Shown in pieces: positions 52,574 to 62,637 of a stretch of 64,000 bases of DNA; the stretch's first letter is position 1, and every line of letters begins with the position of its first letter. The stretch spans positions 17,543-81,542 of the forward strand of contig CACKUI010000002.1 in assembly GCA_902603305.1 (NCBI GenBank), read 5' to 3'. The position numbers were made by a program, and so were the translations under genes. This DNA comes from an uncultured Pelagibacteraceae bacterium (GTDB taxonomy: Bacteria > Pseudomonadota > Alphaproteobacteria > Pelagibacterales > Pelagibacteraceae). The notes under the pieces were generated by a model, which saw only the letters and a list, made by a program, of their open reading frames with translations, had not been told where the DNA came from and did not search any database.

Positions 52574-53295
52574 AAATTTTTCCTGCAATAGATATTAAAG
52601 ATAAAAAGTGCGTGAGGTTAGTCAAAGGAGACTTTGATAATAAAACTGAATATGAAATGTCTCCAGTGGAACAAGCTGGAAAGTATAAAGAGCACGGATT
52701 CAAAAACTTACACGTAGTTGATTTGGATGGAGCTTTAACAGGAGAGACTGTTAATATTGATATTATTGAGGAAATTGTAAGTAAATTTGATCTTAAAATT
52801 GAGGTAGGTGGAGGTGTTAGAAACTTTAAAAGCATTCAAAAATATACAGACGCGGGAGTAGAAAAAGTAATCCTAGGAAGTGCTGCAATTAAAGATAAAA
52901 ACTTTTTAAAAGAAGCATGTGAAAAATTTCCAGGTAAAATTGCTTTAGGTCTAGATGCTAAAGATGGATATTTGTCTGTTTCTGGATGGAAGGAAAATTC
53001 TAATTTAAAAACCTTAGAATTTTTAAAAGACGTAAATGAGTATGGTGCTAGCAGATTAATTTATACAGATATAAATAGAGATGGAATGAAGTTAAGTCCA
53101 AATTTTGATGAAACAGAAAATATAGCTAATAATTCAAATTGTCCAGTAATTATATCTGGAGGTGTTTCATCAATAGATGATATTAAAAAAGCTAAAGAAT
53201 TAGGAAATAAAAATATTGAAGGAATTATAGTTGGTAAAGCTATATATGATGGTGATATTAAATTAGTTGAACTTGCAAAAGAGATAGATGCTTAA
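52570..53295 (+). CDS. hisA: HisA isomerase
   Basis: [29 protein letters not shown]. Confidence 0.98.
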   Translation: MKIFPAIDIKDKKCVRLVKGDFDNKTEYEMSPVEQAGKYKEHGFKNLHVVDLDGALTGETVNIDIIEEIVSKFDLKIEVGGGVRNFKSIQKYTDAGVEKVILGSAAIKDKNFLKEACEKFPGKIALGLDAKDGYLSVSGWKENSNLKTLEFLKDVNEYGASRLIYTDINRDGMKLSPNFDETENIANNSNCPVIISGGVSSIDDIKKAKELGNKNIEGIIVGKAIYDGDIKLVELAKEIDA

Positions 53296-54043
53296 GAATA
53301 GAATTATACCCTGCTTAGATGTAAAAAATGGAAGAGTTGTTAAAGGTATAAACTTTGTTGATTTACAAGATGCAGGAGACCCAGTGGAGCAAGCAAAGAT
53401 ATATAGTGATGGTGGAGCAGATGAAATTTGTTTTTTAGATATAACTGCTTCAAATGAAAATAGAGACACAATTTATGAAGTTGTAAAAGATACCTCAAAA
53501 AAATGTTTTGTACCTTTAACAGTTGGTGGTGGAGTTAGAAGTGTGGATGATATCAGTAAATTATTAAACTGCGGAGCAGATAAAGTTTCAATTAATACGG
53601 CTGCAGTTCAAAATGCTGATGTTGTCATTCAAAGTTCAAAAAAATTTGGTTCTCAATGTATTGTCGTTGCAATCGATGCTAAGAAAAATGGAGATAAGTG
53701 GGAAGTTTTTACCCATGGGGGTCGAAATAATACTGGAATTGATGCCTTAGAGTTTGCAAAAAAAATGGAAGAGAGCGGAGCAGGTGAGTTGTTGGTAACT
53801 TCAATGGATAGAGACGGTACTCAGGTAGGCTATGATATTGATCTAATGTCTAAAATTTCTTCAATGGTAAACATACCCACAATAGCGTCAGGAGGGGTTG
53901 GAGATCTCGATCACTTAGTCGATGGCATCAAATTAGGCTATGCAAGCGCGGTTTTAGCAGCTTCTATATTTCACTACGGTAAATATTCTGTCAAAGAAGC
54001 TAAAGAATATTTGGACTCAAAAGGAATACCTGTTAGGATTTGA
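53288..54043 (+). CDS. hisF: Imidazole glycerol phosphate synthase, HisF
   Basis: [30 protein letters not shown]. Confidence 0.99.
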   Translation: MLKNRIIPCLDVKNGRVVKGINFVDLQDAGDPVEQAKIYSDGGADEICFLDITASNENRDTIYEVVKDTSKKCFVPLTVGGGVRSVDDISKLLNCGADKVSINTAAVQNADVVIQSSKKFGSQCIVVAIDAKKNGDKWEVFTHGGRNNTGIDALEFAKKMEESGAGELLVTSMDRDGTQVGYDIDLMSKISSMVNIPTIASGGVGDLDHLVDGIKLGYASAVLAASIFHYGKYSVKEAKEYLDSKGIPVRI

Positions 54044-54044
54044 G

Positions 54045-54317
54045 ATGCTAAATACCCTCGAGAGCCTATTTAAACTTGCAAGAGAAAGAAAATCTTCACC
54101 AGTTGATGGTTCCTATACTAATAAACTTTTGAGTGATAAAACTTTGAGTAAAGCAAAAGTTTTAGAAGAAATAAATGAATTGATAGAGGCAGTAGAAGAG
54201 GATACAAATAAAATTCATGAAGCTGCAGATGTGTTTTATCATCTAGCCATGTACCTTGAAGCAAACAATATTAAAATTGAAGATGTAATGAGCGAATTAG
54301 ATAAAAGAAAAAAATGA
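54045..54317 (+). CDS. hisE: Phosphoribosyl-ATP diphosphatase
   Basis: KVLEEINELIEAVEEDTNKIHEAADVFYHLAMYLE. Confidence 0.95.
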   Translation: MLNTLESLFKLARERKSSPVDGSYTNKLLSDKTLSKAKVLEEINELIEAVEEDTNKIHEAADVFYHLAMYLEANNIKIEDVMSELDKRKK

Positions 54318-55252
54318 GCCATAAATTTTATAAACCTGCAAGATCAAGATTACAAAGAAGTGAATTAGCAGTACCAGGATCATCTCCTAAAATGTTTGAG
54401 AAAGCTCTTAGTTCAGCAGCAGATTATGTTTTTTTAGATCTTGAGGATGCAGTTTCTCCAAATGATAAAATTACTGCTAGAGCAAATGTTATTAAATCTT
54501 TAAACGAAATGGATTGGAGAGGAAGGGGTAAAACTATTTCTGTAAGAATAAATAGTCTAGATACTCATTATATGTATTCAGATTTAATTGAGATTGTTGA
54601 ACAAGCTGGAGAAAATGTAGATACAATTTTAGTTCCAAAAGCAGGAATTGCAAGTGACGTTTACATGGTTGATTGTTTGCTAACTCAAATCGAAACAAAT
54701 AAAAAATTAAAAAATAAAATTGGAATTGAGTGTTTAATTGAAACTGCATTAGGTATGTCGAATATCAAAGAAATTGCAACTTCAAGTGAAAGATTAGAGG
54801 CATTGCATTTTGGTGTAGCAGATTATGCTGCAAGCTTAAGAGCACGAACTACAGTTATAGGTGGGCTTAATGAAAATTATCCAGGAGACCAGTGGCATCA
54901 TGGTTTATCAGAATTAGTAATGACTTGTAGAGCATATGGTATAAGAGCAATTGATGGACCTTTTGGAGATTTCAATGATCCAGATGCTTATACAGCAGCC
55001 GCTAAAAGAGGTGCTGCAATTGGTATTGAGGGTAAATGGGCAATACATCCTTCACAAATTGAATTAGCAAACAATGTATTCTCTCCACCAGAAGCAGAAG
55101 TTACCAAAGCTAAAAGGATCTTAGAAGAGCTTGAAAAGGCGGCCAAAGAGGGTAAAGGAGCCGCTCAGCTTGATGGCAGGATGATAGATGCTGCATCAGC
55201 TAGAATGGCCGAAAACATTGTAAATATCGATAAGTTAATCCATAATAAATAA
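54314..55252 (+). CDS. mcl: Malyl-CoA lyase-like / HpcH-HpaI CoA ester lyase
   Basis: RSELAVPGSSPKMFEKALSSAADYVFLDLEDAVSP; followed by mtkA- and mtkB-like genes. Confidence 0.9.
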   Translation: MSHKFYKPARSRLQRSELAVPGSSPKMFEKALSSAADYVFLDLEDAVSPNDKITARANVIKSLNEMDWRGRGKTISVRINSLDTHYMYSDLIEIVEQAGENVDTILVPKAGIASDVYMVDCLLTQIETNKKLKNKIGIECLIETALGMSNIKEIATSSERLEALHFGVADYAASLRARTTVIGGLNENYPGDQWHHGLSELVMTCRAYGIRAIDGPFGDFNDPDAYTAAAKRGAAIGIEGKWAIHPSQIELANNVFSPPEAEVTKAKRILEELEKAAKEGKGAAQLDGRMIDAASARMAENIVNIDKLIHNK

Positions 55253-55260
55253 ATAAAACT

Positions 55261-56424
55261 ATGGACATTCACGAATATCAGGCAAAAAAAATACTTTCAA
55301 ACTTTGGAGTAACAATTCCTAGAGGTGGAATTGTTTACAGTCCAGAAAATGCTGAGAATAAAGCTAGAGAAATTGGTGGATCAAGATGGGTAGTAAAAGC
55401 ACAAATCCATTCTGGCGCTAGAGGAAAAGCTGGAGGGATAATTGTTTGCAATACACCATTGGAAGTTGCTCAAGCAACAGATAAATTATTAGGAAAAAAA
55501 TTAGTAACAAACCAAACAGGACCTGAAGGTAAGATTGTAAATAGAATTTATATTGAAGAAGCTACAGATATTGAAAAGGAATTATATTTAGGATTGGTTT
55601 TTGATAGAAGCTCAGAAAGTATTATGGTTGTTGCATCGACCGAAGGAGGAATGAGTGTTGAAGAAATTTCAAAGGAAAAACCAGAAACAATTATTAGATC
55701 TAAAATTGAAGTTGCAGTTGGTATGCAAAATTTTCAAGCTAGAGAATTAGCATTTGGTCTTGGTATAGAGCCAGATTTAATTAGAAGAGCTTCTGATACT
55801 ATTATTGGATGTTATAAAGCTTTCAGTGAATTAGATGCAACGATGGTAGAAGTTAATCCATTGGTTATTTCAAAACAAAAACAAATTTTAGCATTAGATT
55901 GTAAAATGAGTTTTGATAACAACGCAATGTTTAGAAGAAGTCAAGTTTCTGAGCTAAGAGATAAAACACAAGAAGATTCAAAAGAAATTTTTGCATCGGA
56001 CAGAGGTTTAAACTATGTCAGTTTAGATGGAAATATAGGTAACATTATCAACGGTGCTGGTCTTGCGATGGCATCTATGGATATGATTAAATTAGCTGGA
56101 GGAGCTCCTGCAAATTTTTTAGATGTAGGGGGTGGAGCAACACCCGAAAAAATCGTTAAAGCTTTTAAATTAGTTACAATGGATGAAAAAGTTAAAGTGA
56201 TTCTCGTAAATATCTTTGCTGGTATTAATAGATGTGATTGGGTTGCTGAGGGAATTGTAGATGCTCTAAAAAAAATTGAGATTAAAGTTCCATTAGTAAT
56301 ACGTTTAGCAGGTACTAATGTCGAAAAAGGAAATAAAATTTTAAAAGAGAGTAAAATAAATTATATAGAGGCAAATACTTTAGAGGATGCAGCTAATAAA
56401 GCAGTTGCAGCACTAAATAAATAA
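55261..56424 (+). CDS. mtkA: Malate-CoA ligase beta subunit-like (MtkA/SucC family)
   Basis: MDIHEYQAKKILSNFGVTIPRGG; AQIHSGARGKAGGI; VNIFAGINRCDWVAEGIV. Confidence 0.85.
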   Translation: MDIHEYQAKKILSNFGVTIPRGGIVYSPENAENKAREIGGSRWVVKAQIHSGARGKAGGIIVCNTPLEVAQATDKLLGKKLVTNQTGPEGKIVNRIYIEEATDIEKELYLGLVFDRSSESIMVVASTEGGMSVEEISKEKPETIIRSKIEVAVGMQNFQARELAFGLGIEPDLIRRASDTIIGCYKAFSELDATMVEVNPLVISKQKQILALDCKMSFDNNAMFRRSQVSELRDKTQEDSKEIFASDRGLNYVSLDGNIGNIINGAGLAMASMDMIKLAGGAPANFLDVGGGATPEKIVKAFKLVTMDEKVKVILVNIFAGINRCDWVAEGIVDALKKIEIKVPLVIRLAGTNVEKGNKILKESKINYIEANTLEDAANKAVAALNK

Positions 56425-56427
56425 ATC

Positions 56428-57315
56428 ATGACTGTATTAGTTGATAAAAATAGTAAGATAATTATTCAAGGTTTTACAGGTAAAATGGGCTCTTTTCATG
56501 CAGATGAGATGATAAAATATGGCTCAAATGTAGTAGGTGGAGTAACTCCAGGGAAAGGAGGCTCCAAGCATTTAGATTTACCAGTATTTAATACTGTTAA
56601 AGATGCTGTGAATGAAACAGGTGCAGATGCATCAATTTTATTTGTACCGCCAGCTTTTGCAGCAGACTCTGCTATGGAAGCGGCAGACGCAGGAATAAAA
56701 ATATGTGTAGCAATTGTTGACGGAATTCCATCTCACGACATGATTAGAATAAAGAGGTATATGAGAAGATATACTAAAAGTTCAAAAATGACATTAGTTG
56801 GACCAAACTGTGCGGGAATTATTAGTCCTGGAAAATCAATGTTGGGAATAATGCCAGGACATATTTATAAAGAAGGAAGAGTTGGAATAATAAGTAGATC
56901 AGGAACATTAGGATATGAAGCTGCTCAACAACTTAAAAATTTAAATATAGGTGTCTCTACAAGTGTAGGTATTGGAGGTGACCCAATTAATGGAAGCTCA
57001 TTTAGAGATATAATAGAAAAGTTTGAAACAGACGATGAGACTGATGCAATATTGATGATTGGTGAAATTGGTGGTCCACAAGAAGTTGCAGCTGGAGAAT
57101 TTGCAAAAGAAAATATGAAGAAACCAGTTATTGCCTACATAGCTGGATTAACTGCACCAAAAGGAAGAGTGATGGGTCATGCAGGGGCAATAGTTTCAGC
57201 TTACGGGGAAAGTGCAATTGAAAAAGTTGAAATTTTAAAAGAGTGTGGAATAACAATTTCTAAAAATCCATCTGTTATGGGCGATACAGTAAAATCCGTT
57301 ATAGAAAAAATGTAA
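56428..57315 (+). CDS. mtkB: Malate-CoA ligase alpha subunit-like (MtkB/SucD family)
   Basis: IIIQGFTGKMGSFHADEMIKYGSNVVGGVTPGKGG; GPNCAGIISPGKSMLGIMPG. Confidence 0.85.
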   Translation: MTVLVDKNSKIIIQGFTGKMGSFHADEMIKYGSNVVGGVTPGKGGSKHLDLPVFNTVKDAVNETGADASILFVPPAFAADSAMEAADAGIKICVAIVDGIPSHDMIRIKRYMRRYTKSSKMTLVGPNCAGIISPGKSMLGIMPGHIYKEGRVGIISRSGTLGYEAAQQLKNLNIGVSTSVGIGGDPINGSSFRDIIEKFETDDETDAILMIGEIGGPQEVAAGEFAKENMKKPVIAYIAGLTAPKGRVMGHAGAIVSAYGESAIEKVEILKECGITISKNPSVMGDTVKSVIEKM

Positions 57316-57317
57316 CT

Positions 57318-57683
57318 ATGAGTTACGATGATAATAATATATTTGCAAAAATATTAAGAAATGAAATACCTTGTAATAAAATTTACGAGGATGAATTTGT
57401 TTTATCTTTTCATGATATAAATCCTCAAAAAAAAATTCATGCTTTAGTAATTCCAAAAGGAAAATATGTTGATTTAGATGATTTTAGTCAAAACGCATCA
57501 TCTGAAGAAATGGTTGGATTATTAAAAGGTATAAATACTGTAGCAAAGAAATTAAATATATCTGTTGATACTGGCAAAGGATATAGAGCGCTAGCAAATA
57601 TAAGCGAAGATGGAGGACAAGAAGTTCCACATTTGCATTTTCATTTGTTTGGTGGGGAGAAAATCGGTAAAATGGTCTCGTGA
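57318..57683 (+). CDS. HIT-family protein
   Basis: FAKILRNEIPCNKIYEDE; GGQEVPHLHFHLFGG (HxHxHxx). Confidence 0.96.
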   Translation: MSYDDNNIFAKILRNEIPCNKIYEDEFVLSFHDINPQKKIHALVIPKGKYVDLDDFSQNASSEEMVGLLKGINTVAKKLNISVDTGKGYRALANISEDGGQEVPHLHFHLFGGEKIGKMVS

Positions 57684-58192
57684 AAATTAATGTAGATAGA
57701 AGTTTTTTAGAGATAAATTCAATAAGTGATCTAAACCGTTCAAAAAGTCCAGGTTCAAATTTTAAAATTAGTAAAGTAGACCCACCAGATTTCCATCTAA
57801 ACAAATTTTTCTATAAGCAAATTGGAAGAAAGCATAGATGGATAGATAGATTAACCTGGGCAGACAAAAAATGGATTGAGTATGTTGAAAATCCTAGAAT
57901 AAAAACCTTTGTTTTAAAGGATAATAACAACCTAGCTGGATATTATGAAACTATTCGTGATTTCGACCATAATCATTCTGAAATCGCATATTTCGGTATT
58001 TTGGAGGAATATTTTGGTAAGAAATGTGGAGGCTATCTTCTTACTCAGGCTATTCATAAATTATTTGAAGAAGGTATGACAAGAGTTTGGTTACATACTT
58101 GCTCACTGGATCATGAAAATGCAATTAAAAATTATTTAGCCAGAGGAATGCAGGTATTTAAATCTGAAAAAATAAATGTTGAGGTTAATTAA
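57680..58192 (+). CDS. GNAT-family N-acetyltransferase
   Basis: EIAYFGILEEYFGKKCGGYLLTQAIHKLFEEGMTRVWLHTCSLDHENAIKNYLARGM. Confidence 0.9.
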   Translation: MKINVDRSFLEINSISDLNRSKSPGSNFKISKVDPPDFHLNKFFYKQIGRKHRWIDRLTWADKKWIEYVENPRIKTFVLKDNNNLAGYYETIRDFDHNHSEIAYFGILEEYFGKKCGGYLLTQAIHKLFEEGMTRVWLHTCSLDHENAIKNYLARGMQVFKSEKINVEVN

Positions 58193-58745
58193 TATATTTT
58201 TGCAAAGAAAATATTTTTTCTTCAACATTAACATTAATATTAATATCACTTAAAAAAGTCTGTATTTGATTTTGGTATATATCTTTTGTCTCCCAACCTA
58301 TTAAATCTAAACTTGCCTTATCAAAGAAAACTTTAATTAGATTATTTTCAAATTCAAAATTGAATACATAATAAAAAGGATAATTTTTGTCATTTTCTAC
58401 TTCTTTCATTTTTGAAATTAAAAATTTTTTGTCGAGAATGAAATTTAAAGGCGTTTTATTTAAAGGATATCTATAATAATTTTTTATTTTATCCGAATTG
58501 ATCACTAAAGATTTGCCGTTCGAAACTAAAACTTTATTATGAATATCATAATACTTACAAAGTATTCTTTTTGGATATAAAATAGTACATTCACCTTTCT
58601 CAATATTATTATTATCTATTTTTTGTATAAATTTAAATTCTAAAGAGTTTATTTTTTCTAAATGACTTATAATTTCTTGATTTGTAGAACTATGTGCATT
58701 TAAATTAATAAATAAAATAAAAAAAAAAATTAAATATTTTTTCAT
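58185..58745 (-). CDS. lolA: LolA-like outer-membrane lipoprotein carrier
   Basis: Signal peptide; LEKINSLEFKFIQKI and KNYYRYPLNKTPLNFIL; next to ftsK. Confidence 0.82.
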   Translation of the reverse strand: MKKYLIFFFILFINLNAHSSTNQEIISHLEKINSLEFKFIQKIDNNNIEKGECTILYPKRILCKYYDIHNKVLVSNGKSLVINSDKIKNYYRYPLNKTPLNFILDKKFLISKMKEVENDKNYPFYYVFNFEFENNLIKVFFDKASLDLIGWETKDIYQNQIQTFLSDININVNVEEKIFSLQKYIN

Positions 58746-60829
58746 TTTAGAACTTCCCTTTTACCAACATGATTTGCTTGACTTACTTCTCCGTTTGCTT
58801 CCATTTGATCAACTATTCTAGCTGCTCTATTATAACCAATTTGAAGTTTTCTTTGTAAAAAAGATGTTGATGCTTTTCTTTCAGATTTTACAATTTCAAG
58901 TGCAGTATTATATAGTTCATCTAGGTTTTCATTATCTTTTGAATCATTATTATTCTCTTTTTCATCTGCAAAATTAAGAATTTCATCTACATAATCAGGT
59001 TCAGCTTGATTTCTTAAAAAATTATTTATTTTTTCAATTTCACCTTCTGAAACAAATGGTGCATGAATTCTTGTCATTCTATTTGCAGAAGTCATGTAAA
59101 GCATATCTCCTTTTCCAAGAAGTTGTTCAGCTCCTTGTTCACCAAGAATTGTTCTACTATCTATTTTAGAAGTAACTTGAAATGATATTCTTGTTGGAAA
59201 ATTAGCTTTTATTGTTCCAGTAATAACGTCAACACTAGGCCTCTGTGTAGCCATTATGATATGTATGCCTGCTGCTCTTGCCATTTGAGATAGCTTTTGA
59301 ATATAATTTTCTATATCTTTACCAGCAACAAGCATTAAATCTGACATTTCATCAACAATAACAACTATATAAGGCATAGAAATCTTATGTTTTTCGTTAT
59401 ATCCATCAATATTCCTCACCCCAACTTTTGTCATTAGCTTGTAACGATTTTCCATCTCTTTAACTACCCAACCTAAAACAGATGCAGCTTTTTTAGCTTC
59501 AGTTATAACTGGGCACAATAAATGTGGAATTCCTTCATATGTAGATAACTCTAACATCTTTGGATCAATCAATATAAACTTACATTTCTCAGGGGAATGT
59601 TTGTACAAAAGTGACAAAATAATTGTATTTATACAAACTGATTTACCAGATCCAGTTGTCCCAGCTATGAGCAAATGAGGCATAGTGCTTAGATCTCCTG
59701 TTATTGGTAATCCAGAAATACTTTTACCAAGAGCAATCGGAAGTTTGGTATCCTTTTTTTTAAAACTACTATCAGAAATTACTTCACTCAAAAAAACGTT
59801 TTCTCTTTGTGGTTTAGGGAGTTCAATTCCAATGGTATTACTACCAGGTATAGTTGCAATTCTTGCAGACTCAGAACTAGTATTTCTTGCAATATCTTCT
59901 GAAAGGTTAATAATTTTTGATACTTTAACGCCAGGCGCAGGTTCAAATTCATATAAAGTAACAACAGGACCTTGACTTACTTTCTTAACCTCACCTTCAA
60001 CTCCAAAATCAAGTAAAATTTTTTCTAGAGTTTTTTCGTCAATTCTATTTTCAGACAATTTTTTATCATTTTTTGTAGGTAATTTTAAAAAGTCTAAGGA
60101 TGGTAGTTTATATTTTATGGTTTTTTTATCAGATGATATTACATTTTTATCAAATGAAAAATTTTCTTGAACTCTAGTTTCAACGTTTATGTAATCATTT
60201 TCATTTATTAAATTTTCATCAATATTTTCAACAACACTTTTATTTGTTACTTTTTTAGATTTTGAAAAAATTATAGTAATAGTTTTAAGATATTTAAGTT
60301 TAAAATTAATACTAAAAAGAAAAAATACGATAATTAAAAATATTAAAATTATATAACTTACTTGACTATTTAATTTTATTAAATTTATTAAAAAAGTTTC
60401 TTCAAATAAACTGCCTATAAACCCATTATTACCATTAATCGTAAGCCAGTATGTTTCAGTATGAAAAACTGTAAAGAATAAGGTCCCTAAAATTGAGTAT
60501 AAAATTACAAAAAATAAGCTTTCAATAATCTGTAATATTTTCTTATTAAATATTACAGATATTGATATGAGAATGAATGAAAATGGCACCAATAATGAAA
60601 TTAAACCAATGGATTGATATAAAATATCTGATGTATAACTACCTTTTGCACCCAACAAATTATTTATTTCAGCGTTTTCTGGAAAAATAAAATTTGGATC
60701 TTCTGGTGAGTAACTTATTAATGATATTAGCAACAATACAGATAGAACTAATAAGGCCAAACCTGCAGCTTCTGATAGTCTTTTAAAGAGAAAACTTGTT
60801 GTTTTACCGACTAAATTTTTAATTTTCAT
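58742..60829 (-). CDS. ftsK: DNA translocase FtsK
   Basis: N-terminal TM segments; HLLIAGTTGSGKSVCIN; C-terminal gamma winged helix STSFLQRKLQIGYNRAARIVDQME. Confidence 0.98.
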   Translation of the reverse strand: MKIKNLVGKTTSFLFKRLSEAAGLALLVLSVLLLISLISYSPEDPNFIFPENAEINNLLGAKGSYTSDILYQSIGLISLLVPFSFILISISVIFNKKILQIIESLFFVILYSILGTLFFTVFHTETYWLTINGNNGFIGSLFEETFLINLIKLNSQVSYIILIFLIIVFFLFSINFKLKYLKTITIIFSKSKKVTNKSVVENIDENLINENDYINVETRVQENFSFDKNVISSDKKTIKYKLPSLDFLKLPTKNDKKLSENRIDEKTLEKILLDFGVEGEVKKVSQGPVVTLYEFEPAPGVKVSKIINLSEDIARNTSSESARIATIPGSNTIGIELPKPQRENVFLSEVISDSSFKKKDTKLPIALGKSISGLPITGDLSTMPHLLIAGTTGSGKSVCINTIILSLLYKHSPEKCKFILIDPKMLELSTYEGIPHLLCPVITEAKKAASVLGWVVKEMENRYKLMTKVGVRNIDGYNEKHKISMPYIVVIVDEMSDLMLVAGKDIENYIQKLSQMARAAGIHIIMATQRPSVDVITGTIKANFPTRISFQVTSKIDSRTILGEQGAEQLLGKGDMLYMTSANRMTRIHAPFVSEGEIEKINNFLRNQAEPDYVDEILNFADEKENNNDSKDNENLDELYNTALEIVKSERKASTSFLQRKLQIGYNRAARIVDQMEANGEVSQANHVGKREVLK

Positions 60830-60892
60830 TTTGTTATTAATGATTTGTCACTTTGTATCATTTAATTTTTATTGATAAAATTAAATAATATT

Positions 60893-61954
60893 ATGAATAT
60901 TTGTCTATTAGGAAACAATTTAACAAACCTTGTTCTAGCAAACGTATTATTAAAAAAAAACATTAAAGTTGATATTATCTCCCAATCTAAACCAACTTTA
61001 TTAAAAAATACTCTTAGAACAATTGCAATTTCGAACGATAATTACAAATTTTTAGTTGAAAATATTAGAGGTATTAAAAATTTAGGATGGCCAACTACAA
61101 AAATAAAAATTTATTCAGAAAAAAATAAATCACGTGAGTTGTTTGAGTTCAAAAATAAAAATCAAAATAATTTTTATCTGTTAAAATATGTTGATCTTTT
61201 TAACTTAATAAAAAAAAATAAATTTTTAAAATTTATTACTCTTAAAAATTATGATTTAGAGATTTTGAAAAAAAAAAATTATGATTTAATAATTAATTCA
61301 CAGCAAAATAATTCAATAACAAAAAAATATTTTCAAAAAAAAATAGAAAAAAATTATAAATCTTTGGCTCATACTGCTATAATACATCATAAAAAAATTG
61401 AAAACAAAATTGCTAAACAAATTTTTACAAAAAATGGTCCGTTAGCATTTCTCCCCCTGTCTAATAATCAAACTTCAATTGTATTTTCAAATAATTCAAT
61501 AAAATTAATTGATAAGATAAACTTTTTAAAAATCATAAATAAATATAATTATAAATACAAGATAGATAAAATTAGCGAAGTTGAGTCTTTTAGTATTAAG
61601 TTCCATGCCCTACGAAATTATATTTTTAAAAATGTTTTATCTTTTGGAGATTTAATACATAAGGTTCATCCATTAGCAGGGCAAGGTTTTAATATGACTA
61701 TCAGAGATATTAAATCTTTATCTAGTATTTTAGATGAAGATATTAAATTAGGTATTGATGATGGTGAATTAATTGCTCAAAAATTTCAAGAAAAAAATAA
61801 ACATTTAAATTACATGTATGGATTAGGTATAGATGCTTTAAATTCTTTTTTTAAACTTGATAATAAGTTAGAAAATAATTTATCTGATCCAATATTTAAA
61901 ATTTTGAAAAATAATAAATTTTTAAATAAATATGCAACAATGTTATCCAATTAA
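60893..61954 (+). CDS. Divergent UbiH/UbiF/UbiL-family FAD-dependent hydroxylase
   Basis: Start refined to 60893; FGDLIHKVHPLAGQGFNMTIRDIKSL is the UbiH-family GD-HP-GQG-N motif. Confidence 0.82.
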   Translation: MNICLLGNNLTNLVLANVLLKKNIKVDIISQSKPTLLKNTLRTIAISNDNYKFLVENIRGIKNLGWPTTKIKIYSEKNKSRELFEFKNKNQNNFYLLKYVDLFNLIKKNKFLKFITLKNYDLEILKKKNYDLIINSQQNNSITKKYFQKKIEKNYKSLAHTAIIHHKKIENKIAKQIFTKNGPLAFLPLSNNQTSIVFSNNSIKLIDKINFLKIINKYNYKYKIDKISEVESFSIKFHALRNYIFKNVLSFGDLIHKVHPLAGQGFNMTIRDIKSLSSILDEDIKLGIDDGELIAQKFQEKNKHLNYMYGLGIDALNSFFKLDNKLENNLSDPIFKILKNNKFLNKYATMLSN

Positions 61955-61969
61955 TTTCTTTTAAATTAT

Positions 61970-62611
61970 TTATTGTAAGGTTTTATTATTAAAATTATCT
62001 AAAATATAAGTATTCAAAATTTCCTCTAATTTTTCTTTTCTTATATTTAAATCTTTACTTTCAAGTAAAACTTGTTTTTCCTCTAAAGAAAATGGTGATG
62101 CCATGGATAAAGTATTTATAGTTTGATCTAAACTTTGTTTTTCAATTTCTTTCCAGTTTATTTCATATCCTTGCTTTTTAAAAAGGCCTTTAAGATTTTG
62201 AAATATTAACCTTAAATCCGAAAATTTTATTTCATCTGATTTTTCCGTCAAATCACTTGAAAATTCTTCGTATTTTACTTCACATTCTCTATATAAGTTG
62301 TCATTGTTTACTTCATCAATAATTTTAAATCTGCAGACACCATTCAAAATAATTAAATATCTTCCGTCATCTGTTTCATTAAAACTTGTTATTTTTCCAA
62401 CACAGCCCACGTTATGTAAATCTGGTTTTTTTAATTCACCAGTTTTTTTTGGTTGAATCATGCCAATCATACGGTCACTTTTCATGCTTTTATCAATCAT
62501 TTGTATATATCTAGGCTCAAATATATTTAATGGGACTGTAGTACGTGGAAAAATAATAAAATTTGATAATGGAAAAACTGGTATAATTTTTGGAAGATCT
62601 TCTTTTTTCAT
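61970..62611 (-). CDS. LON N-terminal (substrate-binding) domain protein
   Basis: Start refined to 62611 (MKKEDLPKIIPVFPLSNFIIFPRTTVPLNIFEPRYIQMI). Confidence 0.92.
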   Translation of the reverse strand: MKKEDLPKIIPVFPLSNFIIFPRTTVPLNIFEPRYIQMIDKSMKSDRMIGMIQPKKTGELKKPDLHNVGCVGKITSFNETDDGRYLIILNGVCRFKIIDEVNNDNLYRECEVKYEEFSSDLTEKSDEIKFSDLRLIFQNLKGLFKKQGYEINWKEIEKQSLDQTINTLSMASPFSLEEKQVLLESKDLNIRKEKLEEILNTYILDNFNNKTLQ

Positions 62612-62626
62612 ATAATTTAAATTATA
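62611..62626. promoter_or_regulatory. 16-bp perfect AT palindrome between divergent starts
   Basis: TATAATTTAAATTATA, in the 26-bp gap between the LON-domain and TPR gene starts. Confidence 0.3.
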
Positions 62627-62637
62627 ACATCTAAGCA

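Noticed and set aside
61129-61146. CACGTG core resembling a third parS
   Set aside because: Flanks (aaatCACGTGagtt) do not match TGTTTCACGTGAAACA; only the central 8 bp fit
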